Shown piece after piece: positions 27,944 through 40,163 of a stretch of DNA of 64,000 nucleotides. Numbering within the stretch: the stretch's first letter is position 1; each line of letters starts with the position of its first letter. The position numbers and the translations under genes are program-made. The DNA is from JAFDVL01 sp963794955 (GTDB lineage Bacteria > Acidobacteriota > Blastocatellia > RBC074). The stretch is from positions 372,001 to 436,000 of the forward strand of contig CAWCGF010000015.1 of assembly GCA_963794955.1 (NCBI GenBank), read 5' to 3'. The notes under the pieces are model-generated. The model did no database searches. It saw only the letters and a list, made by a program, of their open reading frames with translations, and had not been told where the DNA came from.

Positions 27944-30900
27944 CTACCGCATCCCACTCAACAAAACAAAGCCCGCCCAATGCACCGGATGCTTGTATTC
28001 AGCGGTCTGAAGCAGCTTGAGCGCCGCTTGTTGCAGCGCCTTCGCAGGCAGCACGCGTGCTTTCGCCTGCTGATGAAGCTCCGCCACCAATTCAGCATTC
28101 GCGGCTGACCAGTGGCTCAGCAACGTAGCGGAACTGCCTGCCACAGACGAAACCCACGAGACGCCGATAAAACCATTTCCCGACCGGCGCTCGACCGGCA
28201 AGACAGTCGTCTCCGGCAACGCCAGCAACGCCGCACGCCAATGCAAATTCGTCAGCCGCCACAACGGCAGCAAACCGGATTTCGGTTTTGTCGCATCAGC
28301 AGGTGATAAAGTCACAAACGAATACAACGGACGATAGTTATTGATGAGCGCAGGCGCAGCGAAATGCAATGTACTGGCCTGCAGTGGCAACGACGCTTCG
28401 TGCGCATTCTCGCCTAACAGCAATTTGCTGCGCGCCACGCCATAAATTTGCTGCAAGCGATGGGCTGTCTGTTCGGCATTGGCAACCGGCGCGAGCTTGA
28501 GTTTCTCCAACCGCGTCGCGTCTAGGCTGGCCGGGGCGAAAGCCAATAACGACGGGACTGGCGCAGGGGGTTGCACGCGCGCCAGTCGGGACATTTCACG
28601 CCACGCGCTGACCGATCCGGCCCAGTTGAGCGAGGCATCTTCGATCCAAAAACGATTGTCATTCGATTGCAATGCGGCAAACGGCAAAGCCCACAAAATC
28701 CCATCCGGCACAATCGTCAGCGTCGTTTTGCCCGCGAGTTGCTGCTGTGCAGGCTTTAGCAACCGTGCAAAGAGGTCGCGCGCTAAAGTCGCATAGCCCT
28801 CCTCTTGGCTCGTGATTTGTTGCCGAAATTGCAACACTTGTTCCGGCAACGTCGCAACATTCACATCCAGCTTGTAGGTATTCAACTCAATCAGTGTTTG
28901 CTTTGGCGCTCTGGTCAGCACAAACAGCAACACCTGATTTTCGGTCACGACGAATTCGAGGATGGCGCGGCGCGTGTCGCTGAGCAACGGATAAGCCTCT
29001 TCGGCTTTGATCGGTGCCGCTTCCCCGCGATAGACCTTGAGTTGCGGATGCCGCACGTACAACTGGTTTGTAAGCGTTGTCAGATCGGTGCGCGCCTTTT
29101 GCAATTGCTCTTTCAGCCGCCGCACAATGGTTTCGTCAGCGCCTTTGCGCTGCGCACGAGCCAGCCGCGCCGCTAAGGTCAGCGCTTCCCTTCTGAGCTG
29201 TTGTTCGCTTTCCGCTTCCGCCGCCGTCAAGGTTTTGGTGACGCGATTGCGCCCGCCTTGCAAGATGCCCCAGAGCACTTGCGCTCTGCTACGTTCGGCA
29301 TAATTGAAGGCTTCGACCGGATTGTTTTCCTCGACCAGCAATTCGACTAAGCCCAGGTACGGTGCGGTTCGTTCGACGGCGGAATCGGTATCGTTGCCGC
29401 GCAAATTGGCACGCATCTTTTCAATCGTCGCCACGGCTTGCAACCACGCTTGTTTGGCTTTGTCCGTTTGCTGCAATCGCATTTGCGCGCGCCCGCTTTC
29501 AAACTGCGCGCGCCAGAGCGTGTCGTAGTTTTCGGCCTGTGTTGCGAGGGCGGCGGCGCGTTCGGAAAAGCGCAAAGCTTCAGGAAAATTGACTTCGGCA
29601 TATCTCACTAATCCGATGCGATAGAGGGCCAGCGCCAGCAAGTTCTTATTGTTGATGGATTCAAAATGCTGGAGCGCTTTTTGATACGCCTCCATTGCAA
29701 ACGGATAGCTGCGCTGGGCGAAATGTACCAGCCCAAGCGCCAACAAAACTTCGTGCGCTTCATCTATCTTCCCCGCTTCCGTCAACAAGTAACGCGCGTT
29801 CTGAAACGCTTCAAACGCGAGACGATAATTCTGGAGCCGGAAGTTCGCATTGCCGACGCTCTGCAACGCTTGTGCGATACCATCTTTATCACCCGCCGTC
29901 GCGTAGTGATTCAGGCTTTGGTAGTAATGATCCAGCGCTAGTTTATTTTCGCCTTGCACAAAATAGGCCAGGCCGATGCTGCTCAAGGATTCCGCCATCA
30001 CAAGCGCCGTCTTGCTTTCCTTCGCCAGCGCAAAACTCTGCTGGTAGTTGTCAATGGCCTCCGCCAAATCGCCGAGTACGTATTGGCTGTTGCCAAGCCG
30101 CAACCACGTGTCGGCGATGCCGACTTGATCGCCCGCCTGTTGTTGAAGCTGTAAGGTTTGCCGATAGGATTCGAGCGCCTGTTCGTAATGCCCCAGCGCA
30201 TACAGGCAATTTGAGATATTGCGTGTCGCAGCAAGGATGGCATTGCGATTCGGCGGTTGCGCAGCAGCGGCGAGCGCCTTTTTGAAAACGACGAGCGCCT
30301 CTTCGTATTCCTGCTGGGCATACAACGCTTCGCCATTATCAAGCAGGGTTTTCACGCCTGCGCCGTTGGTTTGGCTTTGGGCCAAGGATTGTTGGGCAGC
30401 TTCGTTTTCGCCGCTGGCCAATTGGCTGCTGGCGATGAAGCCTTGCACTTCGGCAGCCTCACGTTTGAGACCGAGCTTTTCGTATAACTCGAAGGCACGT
30501 TTGAAATATAGTTGGGCTTGCGCTGTTTCGCCGTTGTAGGTCAAGGCCAAGCCAACGTTTTGCACTGCAGAAGCGAGTTCGCGCTGATCGCCAAGGTCTT
30601 CGTAAATCTTCAGCGCGTTTTTATAGCAATGTGTTGCCGCTTCGTAGTGGGAAAGCAAATATGCTGTTGTGCCCAACCGCGATTCTGCCACGGCGATACC
30701 TTCGTGATACTTGATGAGTTGCGCAACCTTCAAGGCGAGATGAAAGACCTCTCCTGTTCGTTCGTTCGGCTTCGGATACATGAGACGGTCGCCATTGTGA
30801 ATCAAGATGGCATGCACTTCTTTGGAAAGTTGCTCTCTGTGCGCGCGAAGTAGGGTTTCGCGCGCTTGGACAGTTTTGGCGTCAAGGAGTTCTTGCGCGA

Positions 30901-31048
30901 TCTGGGCAGAATTGGTTTGGGAAAGGACGGGGAGGGAGAAGCTAAGAAGAAGGAGTACAGAACAAAAGGAAATAACGGAACCGCCAGAAAATACTCGATA
31001 ATCATTGGCAAGGGCTTTTTGACCAGCAATCATTTTCCCTACTCGCAT
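27944..31048 (-). CDS. TPR-repeat protein with C-terminal CHAT domain, catalytic residues apparently lost
   Basis: 1,034 residues: a signal or anchor (SFCSVLLLLSFSLPVLSQ), about ten TPR units between residues 90 and 520 (for example ALESYRQTLQLQQQAGDQVG), a helical linker, then a CHAT domain from about 700 to the end, recognised by ALPFAALQSNDNRFW and the closing HWAGFVLLSG. CHAT domains are caspase-like peptidases with His in an HxATHG-type motif and Cys in an SACETG-type motif. Here the corresponding places read LHFAAPALINN and ALLALPETTVL, so both catalytic residues seem absent. The protein may be a scaffold rather than a protease. A second ATG at 31033, with AGGGAA before it, could be the true start. 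The DUF1501 gene lies 63 bases upstream on the same strand. Confidence 0.8.
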   Translation of the reverse strand: MRVGKMIAGQKALANDYRVFSGGSVISFCSVLLLLSFSLPVLSQTNSAQIAQELLDAKTVQARETLLRAHREQLSKEVHAILIHNGDRLMYPKPNERTGEVFHLALKVAQLIKYHEGIAVAESRLGTTAYLLSHYEAATHCYKNALKIYEDLGDQRELASAVQNVGLALTYNGETAQAQLYFKRAFELYEKLGLKREAAEVQGFIASSQLASGENEAAQQSLAQSQTNGAGVKTLLDNGEALYAQQEYEEALVVFKKALAAAAQPPNRNAILAATRNISNCLYALGHYEQALESYRQTLQLQQQAGDQVGIADTWLRLGNSQYVLGDLAEAIDNYQQSFALAKESKTALVMAESLSSIGLAYFVQGENKLALDHYYQSLNHYATAGDKDGIAQALQSVGNANFRLQNYRLAFEAFQNARYLLTEAGKIDEAHEVLLALGLVHFAQRSYPFAMEAYQKALQHFESINNKNLLALALYRIGLVRYAEVNFPEALRFSERAAALATQAENYDTLWRAQFESGRAQMRLQQTDKAKQAWLQAVATIEKMRANLRGNDTDSAVERTAPYLGLVELLVEENNPVEAFNYAERSRAQVLWGILQGGRNRVTKTLTAAEAESEQQLRREALTLAARLARAQRKGADETIVRRLKEQLQKARTDLTTLTNQLYVRHPQLKVYRGEAAPIKAEEAYPLLSDTRRAILEFVVTENQVLLFVLTRAPKQTLIELNTYKLDVNVATLPEQVLQFRQQITSQEEGYATLARDLFARLLKPAQQQLAGKTTLTIVPDGILWALPFAALQSNDNRFWIEDASLNWAGSVSAWREMSRLARVQPPAPVPSLLAFAPASLDATRLEKLKLAPVANAEQTAHRLQQIYGVARSKLLLGENAHEASLPLQASTLHFAAPALINNYRPLYSFVTLSPADATKPKSGLLPLWRLTNLHWRAALLALPETTVLPVERRSGNGFIGVSWVSSVAGSSATLLSHWSAANAELVAELHQQAKARVLPAKALQQAALKLLQTAEYKHPVHWAGFVLLSGMR

Positions 31049-31111
31049 TGCCTTTCGCCTTCCGTAAATTCCGTTATTTCCGTCTGTTCCGTTTCTCTCT
31101 CTTCTTTCTTC

Positions 31112-32566
31112 CTACGCTAGAATCTTCTGCACGATTTCGCCGGAAACATTCGTCAGCCGCGCGTCCAAGCCTTGAAACTTCACCGTCATCCGCAGGTGAT
31201 TGATGCCCAGCAAATGCAGCATCGTCGCGTGAAAATCGTGGACGCTGACCGGATTCTCAACTGCCGCATAACCGAGTTCATCCGTCGCGCCGTATGAGAT
31301 ACCGCCTTTGATGCCGCCACCTGCGAGCAGGTACGAAAAACCTTTGATGTGATGATCGCGCCCGTCGCCGCTTTGCGACATCGGCGTGCGCCCGAATTCC
31401 CCGCCCCAAATCACCAGTGTGTCATCGAGCATCCCGCGCTGCTTCAGGTCTTTAATTAGCGCCGCCGTAGCCTTGTCAGTTTCCTGTGCTTTAAAGGCAA
31501 AGTTACGTTTCAAACCGCTGTGATGATCCCAATCGCGATGATACAACTGAATGAACCGCACCCCACGTTCGGCCAATCGTCGCGCCAGTAAACAGTTCGA
31601 CGCAAACGAACCATCGCCCGGTTGCGCGCCGTACATGTCCAATATCTGCGGCGACTCTTTGCTCATATCGGTCAAGTCCGGCACGCTGGTTTGCATCTTG
31701 AAGGCCATTTCGTACTGGGCAATACGCGTCAGGATTTCCGGGTCTTTGACGGCGTCGTATTCCAGCTTGTTGAGTTGATTGATGGCATCAATTGAATGGC
31801 TTTGTAGCTTGGCATTCAGGCCATTGGGATTATTGATGTACAGCACCGGATCGCCGATGGAGTTGAGTTTGACGCCTTGATATTTGCTCGGCAACAACCC
31901 GGCTGACCATTGGCGCGCCGCGATGGGTTGCATCTGCCCGCCCTTGCCCGACGACATCAGCACGACATAACCGGGCAGGTCTTCAGTCACGGCACCAAGG
32001 CCGTAGAGAATCCAGGACCCCATACTCGGACGCCCGGTCACAATTGATCCCGTATTCATCAACTGATGTGCCGGATCGTGATTGATCTGCTCGCCCCACA
32101 TCGAACGAACGATGCAAATGTCATCCGCGACACTGCCAATCGCAGGCAGCATCTCACTGATTTCCTGCCCGGATTTGCCAAAGCGTTGGAAGCCGAATTG
32201 CGGGCCAAAGCAGTTGAGTTTTTGCCCCTGCAATTGCGCGATTTGCTGCCCTTTCGTAAACGATTCCGGCATCGGCTGGGCGTGCATTTTGGCGAGCGTC
32301 GGCTTGTAGTCGAATGTTTCCAAATGCGACGGCCCACCGGCTTGGTAGAGGAAAATAACGCGCTTGGCTTTCGCGGCGTGATGCAGCGGGCTGATGACGC
32401 CTTTTGATTGCGGAGTTTGGATTGCGGATGGCAGATTATTGTAGGCAAGAAGTTCTTGTCCAAACAGCGAATTTAGCGCGATTGCACCTAACCCAGTCAG
32501 GCTTTGGCTGAGAAATGTGCGGCGGGAAAGCGTATGTTGATTTGGTGTTGGTGAAGTCATTGTCAT
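31112..32566 (-). CDS. DUF1501 domain protein, twin-arginine exported
   Basis: 484 residues with a twin-arginine signal (LSRRTFLSQSLTGLGAIAL). The body has the DUF1501 wording: KRVIFLYQAGGPSHLETFDYKP, INHDPAHQLMNTG, LVIWGGEFGRTPMSQ and HHIKGFSYLLAGGGIKGG. This fold is related to sulfatases/alkaline phosphatases. Function is not established, but it is almost always next to a PSD1/planctomycete-cytochrome protein, as here (63 bases from the PSD1 stop). The two probably work as one secreted unit. GGGA precedes the two possible ATG starts (32566 and 32560). Confidence 0.9.
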   Translation of the reverse strand: MTMTSPTPNQHTLSRRTFLSQSLTGLGAIALNSLFGQELLAYNNLPSAIQTPQSKGVISPLHHAAKAKRVIFLYQAGGPSHLETFDYKPTLAKMHAQPMPESFTKGQQIAQLQGQKLNCFGPQFGFQRFGKSGQEISEMLPAIGSVADDICIVRSMWGEQINHDPAHQLMNTGSIVTGRPSMGSWILYGLGAVTEDLPGYVVLMSSGKGGQMQPIAARQWSAGLLPSKYQGVKLNSIGDPVLYINNPNGLNAKLQSHSIDAINQLNKLEYDAVKDPEILTRIAQYEMAFKMQTSVPDLTDMSKESPQILDMYGAQPGDGSFASNCLLARRLAERGVRFIQLYHRDWDHHSGLKRNFAFKAQETDKATAALIKDLKQRGMLDDTLVIWGGEFGRTPMSQSGDGRDHHIKGFSYLLAGGGIKGGISYGATDELGYAAVENPVSVHDFHATMLHLLGINHLRMTVKFQGLDARLTNVSGEIVQKILA

Positions 32567-32629
32567 ATCCCAGTTAATGGTATTTTTTCCGTGTATTCCG
32601 TTATTTCCGATTGTTCCGCGTTCTCGGTT

Positions 32630-35944
<3,315 letters not shown>

Positions 35945-36062
35945 GAATTTTCTTCTTTCGTTGATGCACACCAATCATAACGCCGTTGCGCCATTCGGCA
36001 AACTACCAAACCGTAGCGAGGCACTTTACAATGCGCAGAATCATGAAGAGTTAGTGATGGAT

Positions 36063-36126
36063 GACAGGCGGCTCGCCTGTCAACACTCGGAAATGCTGAA
36101 ACCCAGGATAGGCGAGCCGCCTGTCC
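36063..36126. repeat. paired-hairpin palindromic element
   Basis: GACAGGCGgctCGCCTGTC at 36063-36081 and an inverted copy, GGATAGGCGAGCCGCCTGTC, around 36106-36125, are each nearly self-complementary, 24 bases apart. The element lies between the starts of the PSD1 gene (minus) and the SDR gene (plus), about 25 bases upstream of the SDR start. Confidence 0.75.
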
Positions 36127-36151
36127 TATATTTTATGAGCAGGAGTTTTCA

Positions 36152-36922
36152 ATGCAACTGAAAGACAAAGTAGCGCTCGTCACAGGCGCGAGCAGTGGGA
36201 TCGGCCATAGCATTGCTACGCGCTTTGCGGCGGAAGGCGCACACGTCATCATCAACTATCGCCCCGGCAGCCCACGCGAGGCACAAGCCGCCGCCGCGCT
36301 GGCAGCCAGCTTCACGCCCCAAGCCATCGCGGTCGCCGCGGATGTCAGCCAACGCGCCGAGGTTGAGCAAATGATGGAAGCCGCGCTCGCCGCCTTCGGA
36401 CGGCTCGACATCGCCGTTTGCAATGCGGGCATCTGCCCCGAACAACCATTTTTAGAGATCACCGATGAACACTGGAAGCAGGTGCTTGACGTGAATTTGT
36501 ACGGCGCATTTGTGGTCAGCCAACTGGCGGCGCGGCAAATGGTCAAGCAGGGGGCGGGCGGCAAAATCATTTTCACTTCGTCGGTTCACGAAGACATTCC
36601 ATATCCGCACTACACAGCCTACTGCGCGTCAAAAGGCGGTTTGCGCCTGATGATGCGCAACATTGCGATTGAACTGTCGCCGCACAAAATCAACGTCAAC
36701 AACATTGCGCCCGGCGCGATTGCAACGCCGATGAATCAAACCGTGCTGGACGATCCTGAAGAATTGCAAAAGGCGCTCCGCGAAATTCCCTGGGCACGCT
36801 TCGGATTGCCCGAAGAGGTTGCGGCAGTCGCCTTGTTTTTGGCGAGCACCGAGGCCTCGTATGTGACCGGCAGCACCTATTTTGTAGATGGTGGGTTGAC
36901 GCATCAGGCCACCGCTTACTAA
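36152..36922 (+). CDS. SDR-family oxidoreductase (3-oxoacyl-ACP reductase / glucose dehydrogenase-like)
   Basis: 256 residues, a classical short-chain dehydrogenase: VTGASSGIGHSIA (residues 10-22) for NAD(P) binding, DV near 65, CNAGI (the NNAG motif) near 92, Ser in FTSSVHEDI near 143, and the active-site YCASK near 157-161. It ends with the usual GSTYFVDGGLTHQ. AGGAG lies 9 bases upstream of the ATG. Cytoplasmic, probably tetrameric. Substrate cannot be read; closest in style to glucose/sugar dehydrogenases and FabG. No operon partner is evident. Confidence 0.88.
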   Translation: MQLKDKVALVTGASSGIGHSIATRFAAEGAHVIINYRPGSPREAQAAAALAASFTPQAIAVAADVSQRAEVEQMMEAALAAFGRLDIAVCNAGICPEQPFLEITDEHWKQVLDVNLYGAFVVSQLAARQMVKQGAGGKIIFTSSVHEDIPYPHYTAYCASKGGLRLMMRNIAIELSPHKINVNNIAPGAIATPMNQTVLDDPEELQKALREIPWARFGLPEEVAAVALFLASTEASYVTGSTYFVDGGLTHQATAY

Positions 36923-37024
36923 GCAACTCAGCGCCTCGCCTCATTGCAGATTGATTGGCAAGACGTATGCGCAAACTCGCCGCTGCCTGATACTGTCCCA
37001 GGGGAAATGGGCGAGGGTCAATTT

Positions 37025-38023
37025 CTACTGTACTTTCTCGCGCAAGCGCGGCACAGGCGTTGCGCCTGGTTCCATTCCCTCTCCCCCGCCAAACACCTCC
37101 TTGAACGCGCCAATGCTCGAGAGCAAACTGCTGGTTTCGACGGGCATGAAAATCACTTTGGAATTGTTGGATTTCGACATTTCACGCAGCGATTCGATGT
37201 ACTTCATCATAATCATGTACTGCGCAGGATTGCCTTCTGTCAGACCTTCTGCGATGCGGCGCAGCGATTCGGATTCGGCAGTAGCGGCAGTCAAGCGAGC
37301 TTCGGCTGCGCCCTGCGCTTGTAGAATCGCGGATTGCTTTTCGCCTTCCGCCCGCATGATCGCGGATTGCTTTTCGCCTTCCGCCCGCGTGATCGCAGCC
37401 TGCTTTTCGCCATCGGCTTGCAGCACGGTCGCGCGGCGATTGCGTTCAGCAGTCATTTGCTTTTCCATCGTGATGCGCACGTCTTCGGGCGGGTTGATGT
37501 TTTTGAGTTCGACGCGCGTGATTTTGACGCCCCATTTATGCGTGGCTTCGTCGAGGATGACGCGCAAATTGCTGTTGATGGTGTCGCGCGAACTGAGCGC
37601 GTGGTCAAGGTCCATCGCGCCTATGACATTGCGCATGGCGGTAATCGTGAGCTGAATAGTGCCGCCGACCAGATCGTTGACTTCATAGACAGCTTTGATC
37701 GGATCAGTGACCTGCCAGAAAATAACCGAGTCCACCATAATCGTGACGTTGTCGCGGGTGATGACGGGCTGCGGTTGCAAATCGGTGAACTGCTCGCGCA
37801 GATCAATTTGTATCATGCCGGGTTTCCATCCCGACCAGGACACACTGCGCGGGCTTTCTAAAAATGGCGTGACAATATTCAAGCCGCCAATCGCCAGGCG
37901 ATCATATTTGCCCAGCCGTTCAATAATCATCGCGGTCGCCTGCGGGATAATGCGAATCATCTTCGAGGCGATGAAAAACGCGATGAGCGCAAAGATTGCT
38001 AACGGAATCAAGTATTCGAACAT
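37025..38023 (-). CDS. SPFH/band 7 membrane protease-associated protein (stomatin-like)
   Basis: 332 residues. One N-terminal membrane helix (LIPLAIFALIAFFIASKMI) is followed by the SPFH domain: IIPQATAMIIERLGKYDR, DLREQFTDLQPQPVITRDN, AMRNVIGAMDLDHALSSRD and WGVKITRVELKNINPPEDV. A long coiled coil rich in RAEGEKQSAI repeats (about 215-265) supports oligomer formation. These proteins build ring-like membrane microdomains and often partner NfeD. The NfeD gene lies 9 bases upstream on the same strand, and AAGGAG lies 5 bases before this ATG. Confidence 0.92.
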   Translation of the reverse strand: MFEYLIPLAIFALIAFFIASKMIRIIPQATAMIIERLGKYDRLAIGGLNIVTPFLESPRSVSWSGWKPGMIQIDLREQFTDLQPQPVITRDNVTIMVDSVIFWQVTDPIKAVYEVNDLVGGTIQLTITAMRNVIGAMDLDHALSSRDTINSNLRVILDEATHKWGVKITRVELKNINPPEDVRITMEKQMTAERNRRATVLQADGEKQAAITRAEGEKQSAIMRAEGEKQSAILQAQGAAEARLTAATAESESLRRIAEGLTEGNPAQYMIMMKYIESLREMSKSNNSKVIFMPVETSSLLSSIGAFKEVFGGGEGMEPGATPVPRLREKVQ

Positions 38024-38032
38024 AGGGGCTCC

Positions 38033-38488
38033 TTATTGTTTTAGTAACGAATGACGCGAGGGACGATACACATAAACTGTGTTGCCGTCTACGCGATCAA
38101 TTTTCACGGATTCGCCAATTTGCAACGGCTCTTCGTCCGCCATCGGAATGGCTGTCCACACTGAGCCAAACGCCTTGATCGCAGCTTCATTGCGTGCGCC
38201 CTGACTTGGCTCGACGACAGAAACAATTTCACCAATCATTGACTCTATGCCCATTTTGAGAGTATTGCGTCGGGTCAGGTAGTTTTCAAAAATAGTCCGC
38301 GAACCAAGCACGAGCAAGATCGAAATGACAAGGAAGATAACGATTTGTAAGGGGAGACTGCTGATGCCCAGCAGGGCGGCAAGGGCCGCCACCGCCGCTC
38401 CAATGCCAAACCACAGCAAAAAGAAGCTCGTCGTAGCGACTTCGCCCGCCATCAATATTGCAGCAATCACAAGCCAGATAATCCACAT
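38033..38488 (-). CDS. NfeD-family membrane protein
   Basis: 151 residues with membrane helices at about 2-22 and 25-65 (IIWLVIAAILMAGEV; VAALAALLGI; IVIFLVISILLVLG) and a C-terminal OB-fold domain (MIGEIVSVVEPSQG ... IGESVKIDRVDGNTVYVYR). It is a short NfeD without the ClpP-like protease domain. Short NfeD proteins pair with stomatin-type SPFH proteins, exactly as here, in a two-gene operon. Confidence 0.9.
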   Translation of the reverse strand: MWIIWLVIAAILMAGEVATTSFFLLWFGIGAAVAALAALLGISSLPLQIVIFLVISILLVLGSRTIFENYLTRRNTLKMGIESMIGEIVSVVEPSQGARNEAAIKAFGSVWTAIPMADEEPLQIGESVKIDRVDGNTVYVYRPSRHSLLKQ

Positions 38489-38617
38489 AATGCTTCTATC
38501 CCAAATGATGGGGCGAGTATAAACCGAAAGTTACTTCTGCCCTATCCCTGCCGCAAAGAATTTGACATCTCTGTTACCAGCGATAAACTGACGGCACAAT
38601 CATTCGTTGAGGAAATT

Positions 38618-39178
38618 ATGAGTGCATTACTAGCCAAACGATTTTTCACCACTACCGAATATCATAAGCTGCTCGAAACGGGCTTCTTCACCGAAGACGA
38701 CCGCGTGGAATTGATTGATGGAGAGATTATCGCTATGTCCCCGATTGGCTCCAAACAGGCTGGATGTGTGAATAAACTAAATAGAATTCTGAATCAAAAA
38801 GCCGGGCGCATTGCCATTGTCGCTACTCAAAATCCTGTTTGGCTCAATGAATATTCAGAACCACAGCCCGACATTGCGCTACTCAAACCACGCCCCGATT
38901 ATTATACGACAAGCCATCCGACGCCGGAAGACACATTAGTCGCCATCGAAGTAGCGGATTCCACGCTGGAAGGAGATCGCCAAATCAAACTGCCCAAATA
39001 TGCCTTGGCAGGTATTCCTGAAGCATGGCTCGTGGATTTAGTGAATGGTCGGATTGAGATATATGCGCTGCCGAATGAGGGTGTGTATCAGGAAATCAGA
39101 ATCGTACTGCGCCATCAAAACGTTGTTTCCCGCACGCTGCCACAACTCAAAGTCAAAGCGTCTGACATCCTTGGCTAA
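38618..39178 (+). CDS. Uma2-family (DUF820) restriction-endonuclease-fold protein
   Basis: 186 residues beginning at an ATG with GAGGAA 4 bases upstream. Family motifs: TTTEYHKLLETGFFTEDDRVELIDGEI at the start, PQPDIALLKPRPDYY (the PD catalytic Asp) in the middle, and LVAIEVADSTLEGDRQIKLPKYALAGIPEAWLVDL. The last holds the ExV and K residues of the PD-(D/E)xK nuclease fold. Uma2 proteins are abundant in cyanobacteria and soil bacteria, usually as stand-alone copies; their role is not established. Convergent with lpxI, 9 bases apart. Confidence 0.88.
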   Translation: MSALLAKRFFTTTEYHKLLETGFFTEDDRVELIDGEIIAMSPIGSKQAGCVNKLNRILNQKAGRIAIVATQNPVWLNEYSEPQPDIALLKPRPDYYTTSHPTPEDTLVAIEVADSTLEGDRQIKLPKYALAGIPEAWLVDLVNGRIEIYALPNEGVYQEIRIVLRHQNVVSRTLPQLKVKASDILG

Positions 39179-39187
39179 TAATTCGCT

Positions 39188-39993
39188 TCACTGTTTCGCC
39201 ACCAGCGCAATTTTATGTTTCTGTGCCGCAGCTAACGTTTCTTCCCGATCAAAAATCAACGTCTTGTCCGCCGTCAATGACATCGCTGTGACGTGACAGG
39301 CTTGAACGTTTCTATCGTATTCAAGCCAATCACTGGCACATCAAAACGCATGTCCTGATTCGGCTTGGCGACTTTGATAACAGTCAGCGGACGACCGCGC
39401 ACCAAATCTGCCGCGCGGCGAATCGTGGCGTCCGTGCCTTCCATCGCTTCCAGCGCAACGACCGCCTGATTCTTCACGACAATCGTTTGGCCGAGATCAA
39501 GACGCGCTAATTCCTGCGCCACGTGCAAGCCGTATTCGATGTCGGCGAGTTCATTTTTGTTCGGCTCACGTTTCGTGAGCGCGCCTTCACGCGCCAGCAT
39601 GGGCTGCAAAAAGATAGTCGAATCAATCAGCATAATGCCTTCGCTGGCCAGTTCATCCGCGACCGCGCCAAGCAACGCATCCGTGTTGCGTCGCTTGAGG
39701 CGCGCAAGCATTTTTGCCATGCGCAAATCGGGCAGCGCGTTGAGCTTAAAAATCTGCACGTGCTTGACCTGTCCGGCCATCATCACGTGTGTTACGCCTG
39801 CCTGCTTGAAAAACTTGATGAGCTTGCCGAGTTGCCCGACACTGACCCAGGCGAGTGAATTGGCGAAGGATTCAATTGTGCGATCTGTCTCCTCACTGAT
39901 GGCCGCAACGGCGAGTTCTACGCCTTGCGCGCGCGCACCTTCAAGCACCAGAAAGGGGAAGCGACCATTGCCTGCGATGAGTCCGTATTTCAT
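39188..39993 (-). pseudogene. lpxI: UDP-2,3-diacylglucosamine pyrophosphatase LpxI, frameshift near the 3' end
   Basis: LpxI (DUF1009) hydrolyses UDP-2,3-diacylglucosamine to lipid X in lipid A synthesis. The frame begins MKYGLIAGNGRFPFLVLEGA and shows HVMMAGQVKH, LLGAVADELASEGI, GQTIVVKNQAVVALEAMEGTD and RFDVPVIGLNTIETF. As given it stops after 239 residues (KPVTSQRCH). In the next frame the expected C-terminus follows directly: CHVTAMSLTADKTLIFDREE..., ending KIALVAKQ at 39188. One base missing in AAGCCTG near 39303 explains this and gives 268 residues, near the normal length. The last turn of the fold would be lost if the shift is real; a sequencing error is more likely for an essential pathway. 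Its ATG overlaps the stop of the short upstream frame. Confidence 0.85.
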
Positions 39994-40163
39994 CGGCTCA
40001 CATCCCAGGTAAGATGAGGGCCAGCCAACAAAAGCGGAACGGCATTGAGAAGGTTACGCCCAAGAATCCTCCAGTCCTGTGCGAACAACAAAAATTGCCC
40101 GCGAAAGGTTCTTCCCTGGAACATAAGTGCCAAAACAGCTATTTCCGCTTTGCTACTGGGCAT
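39990..40163 (-). pseudogene. C-terminal remnant of a retropepsin-like (clan AA) aspartic protease
   Basis: A 57-codon frame whose ATG lies inside the 3' end of the upstream gene and whose stop overlaps the lpxI start (ATGA). The product reads RTFRGQFLLFAQDWRILGRN then LLNAVPLLLAGPHLTW, which resembles the C-terminal part of bacterial retropepsin-like proteins (IGRxxLN...LDGP). These are usually about 120-140 residues and carry the catalytic Asp-Ser/Thr-Gly in the first half, which is missing here. No upstream extension is possible because an in-frame stop lies four codons before the ATG. A deletion seems to have fused the tail of one gene to the end of the other. Family recognition is from memory of the motif and is moderate. 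Confidence 0.45.

Noticed and set aside
30968..32608. 13-mer TTCCGTTATTTCC present three times (30968 minus, 31069 plus, 32596 plus)
   Set aside because: Short, low-complexity and without surrounding similarity beyond TTCCGT-like words; probably chance or simple-sequence drift.
36944..37655. Plus-strand frames of 126 and 234 codons after the SDR gene
   Set aside because: Both are antisense to the SPFH gene, whose domain and operon with NfeD are clear.
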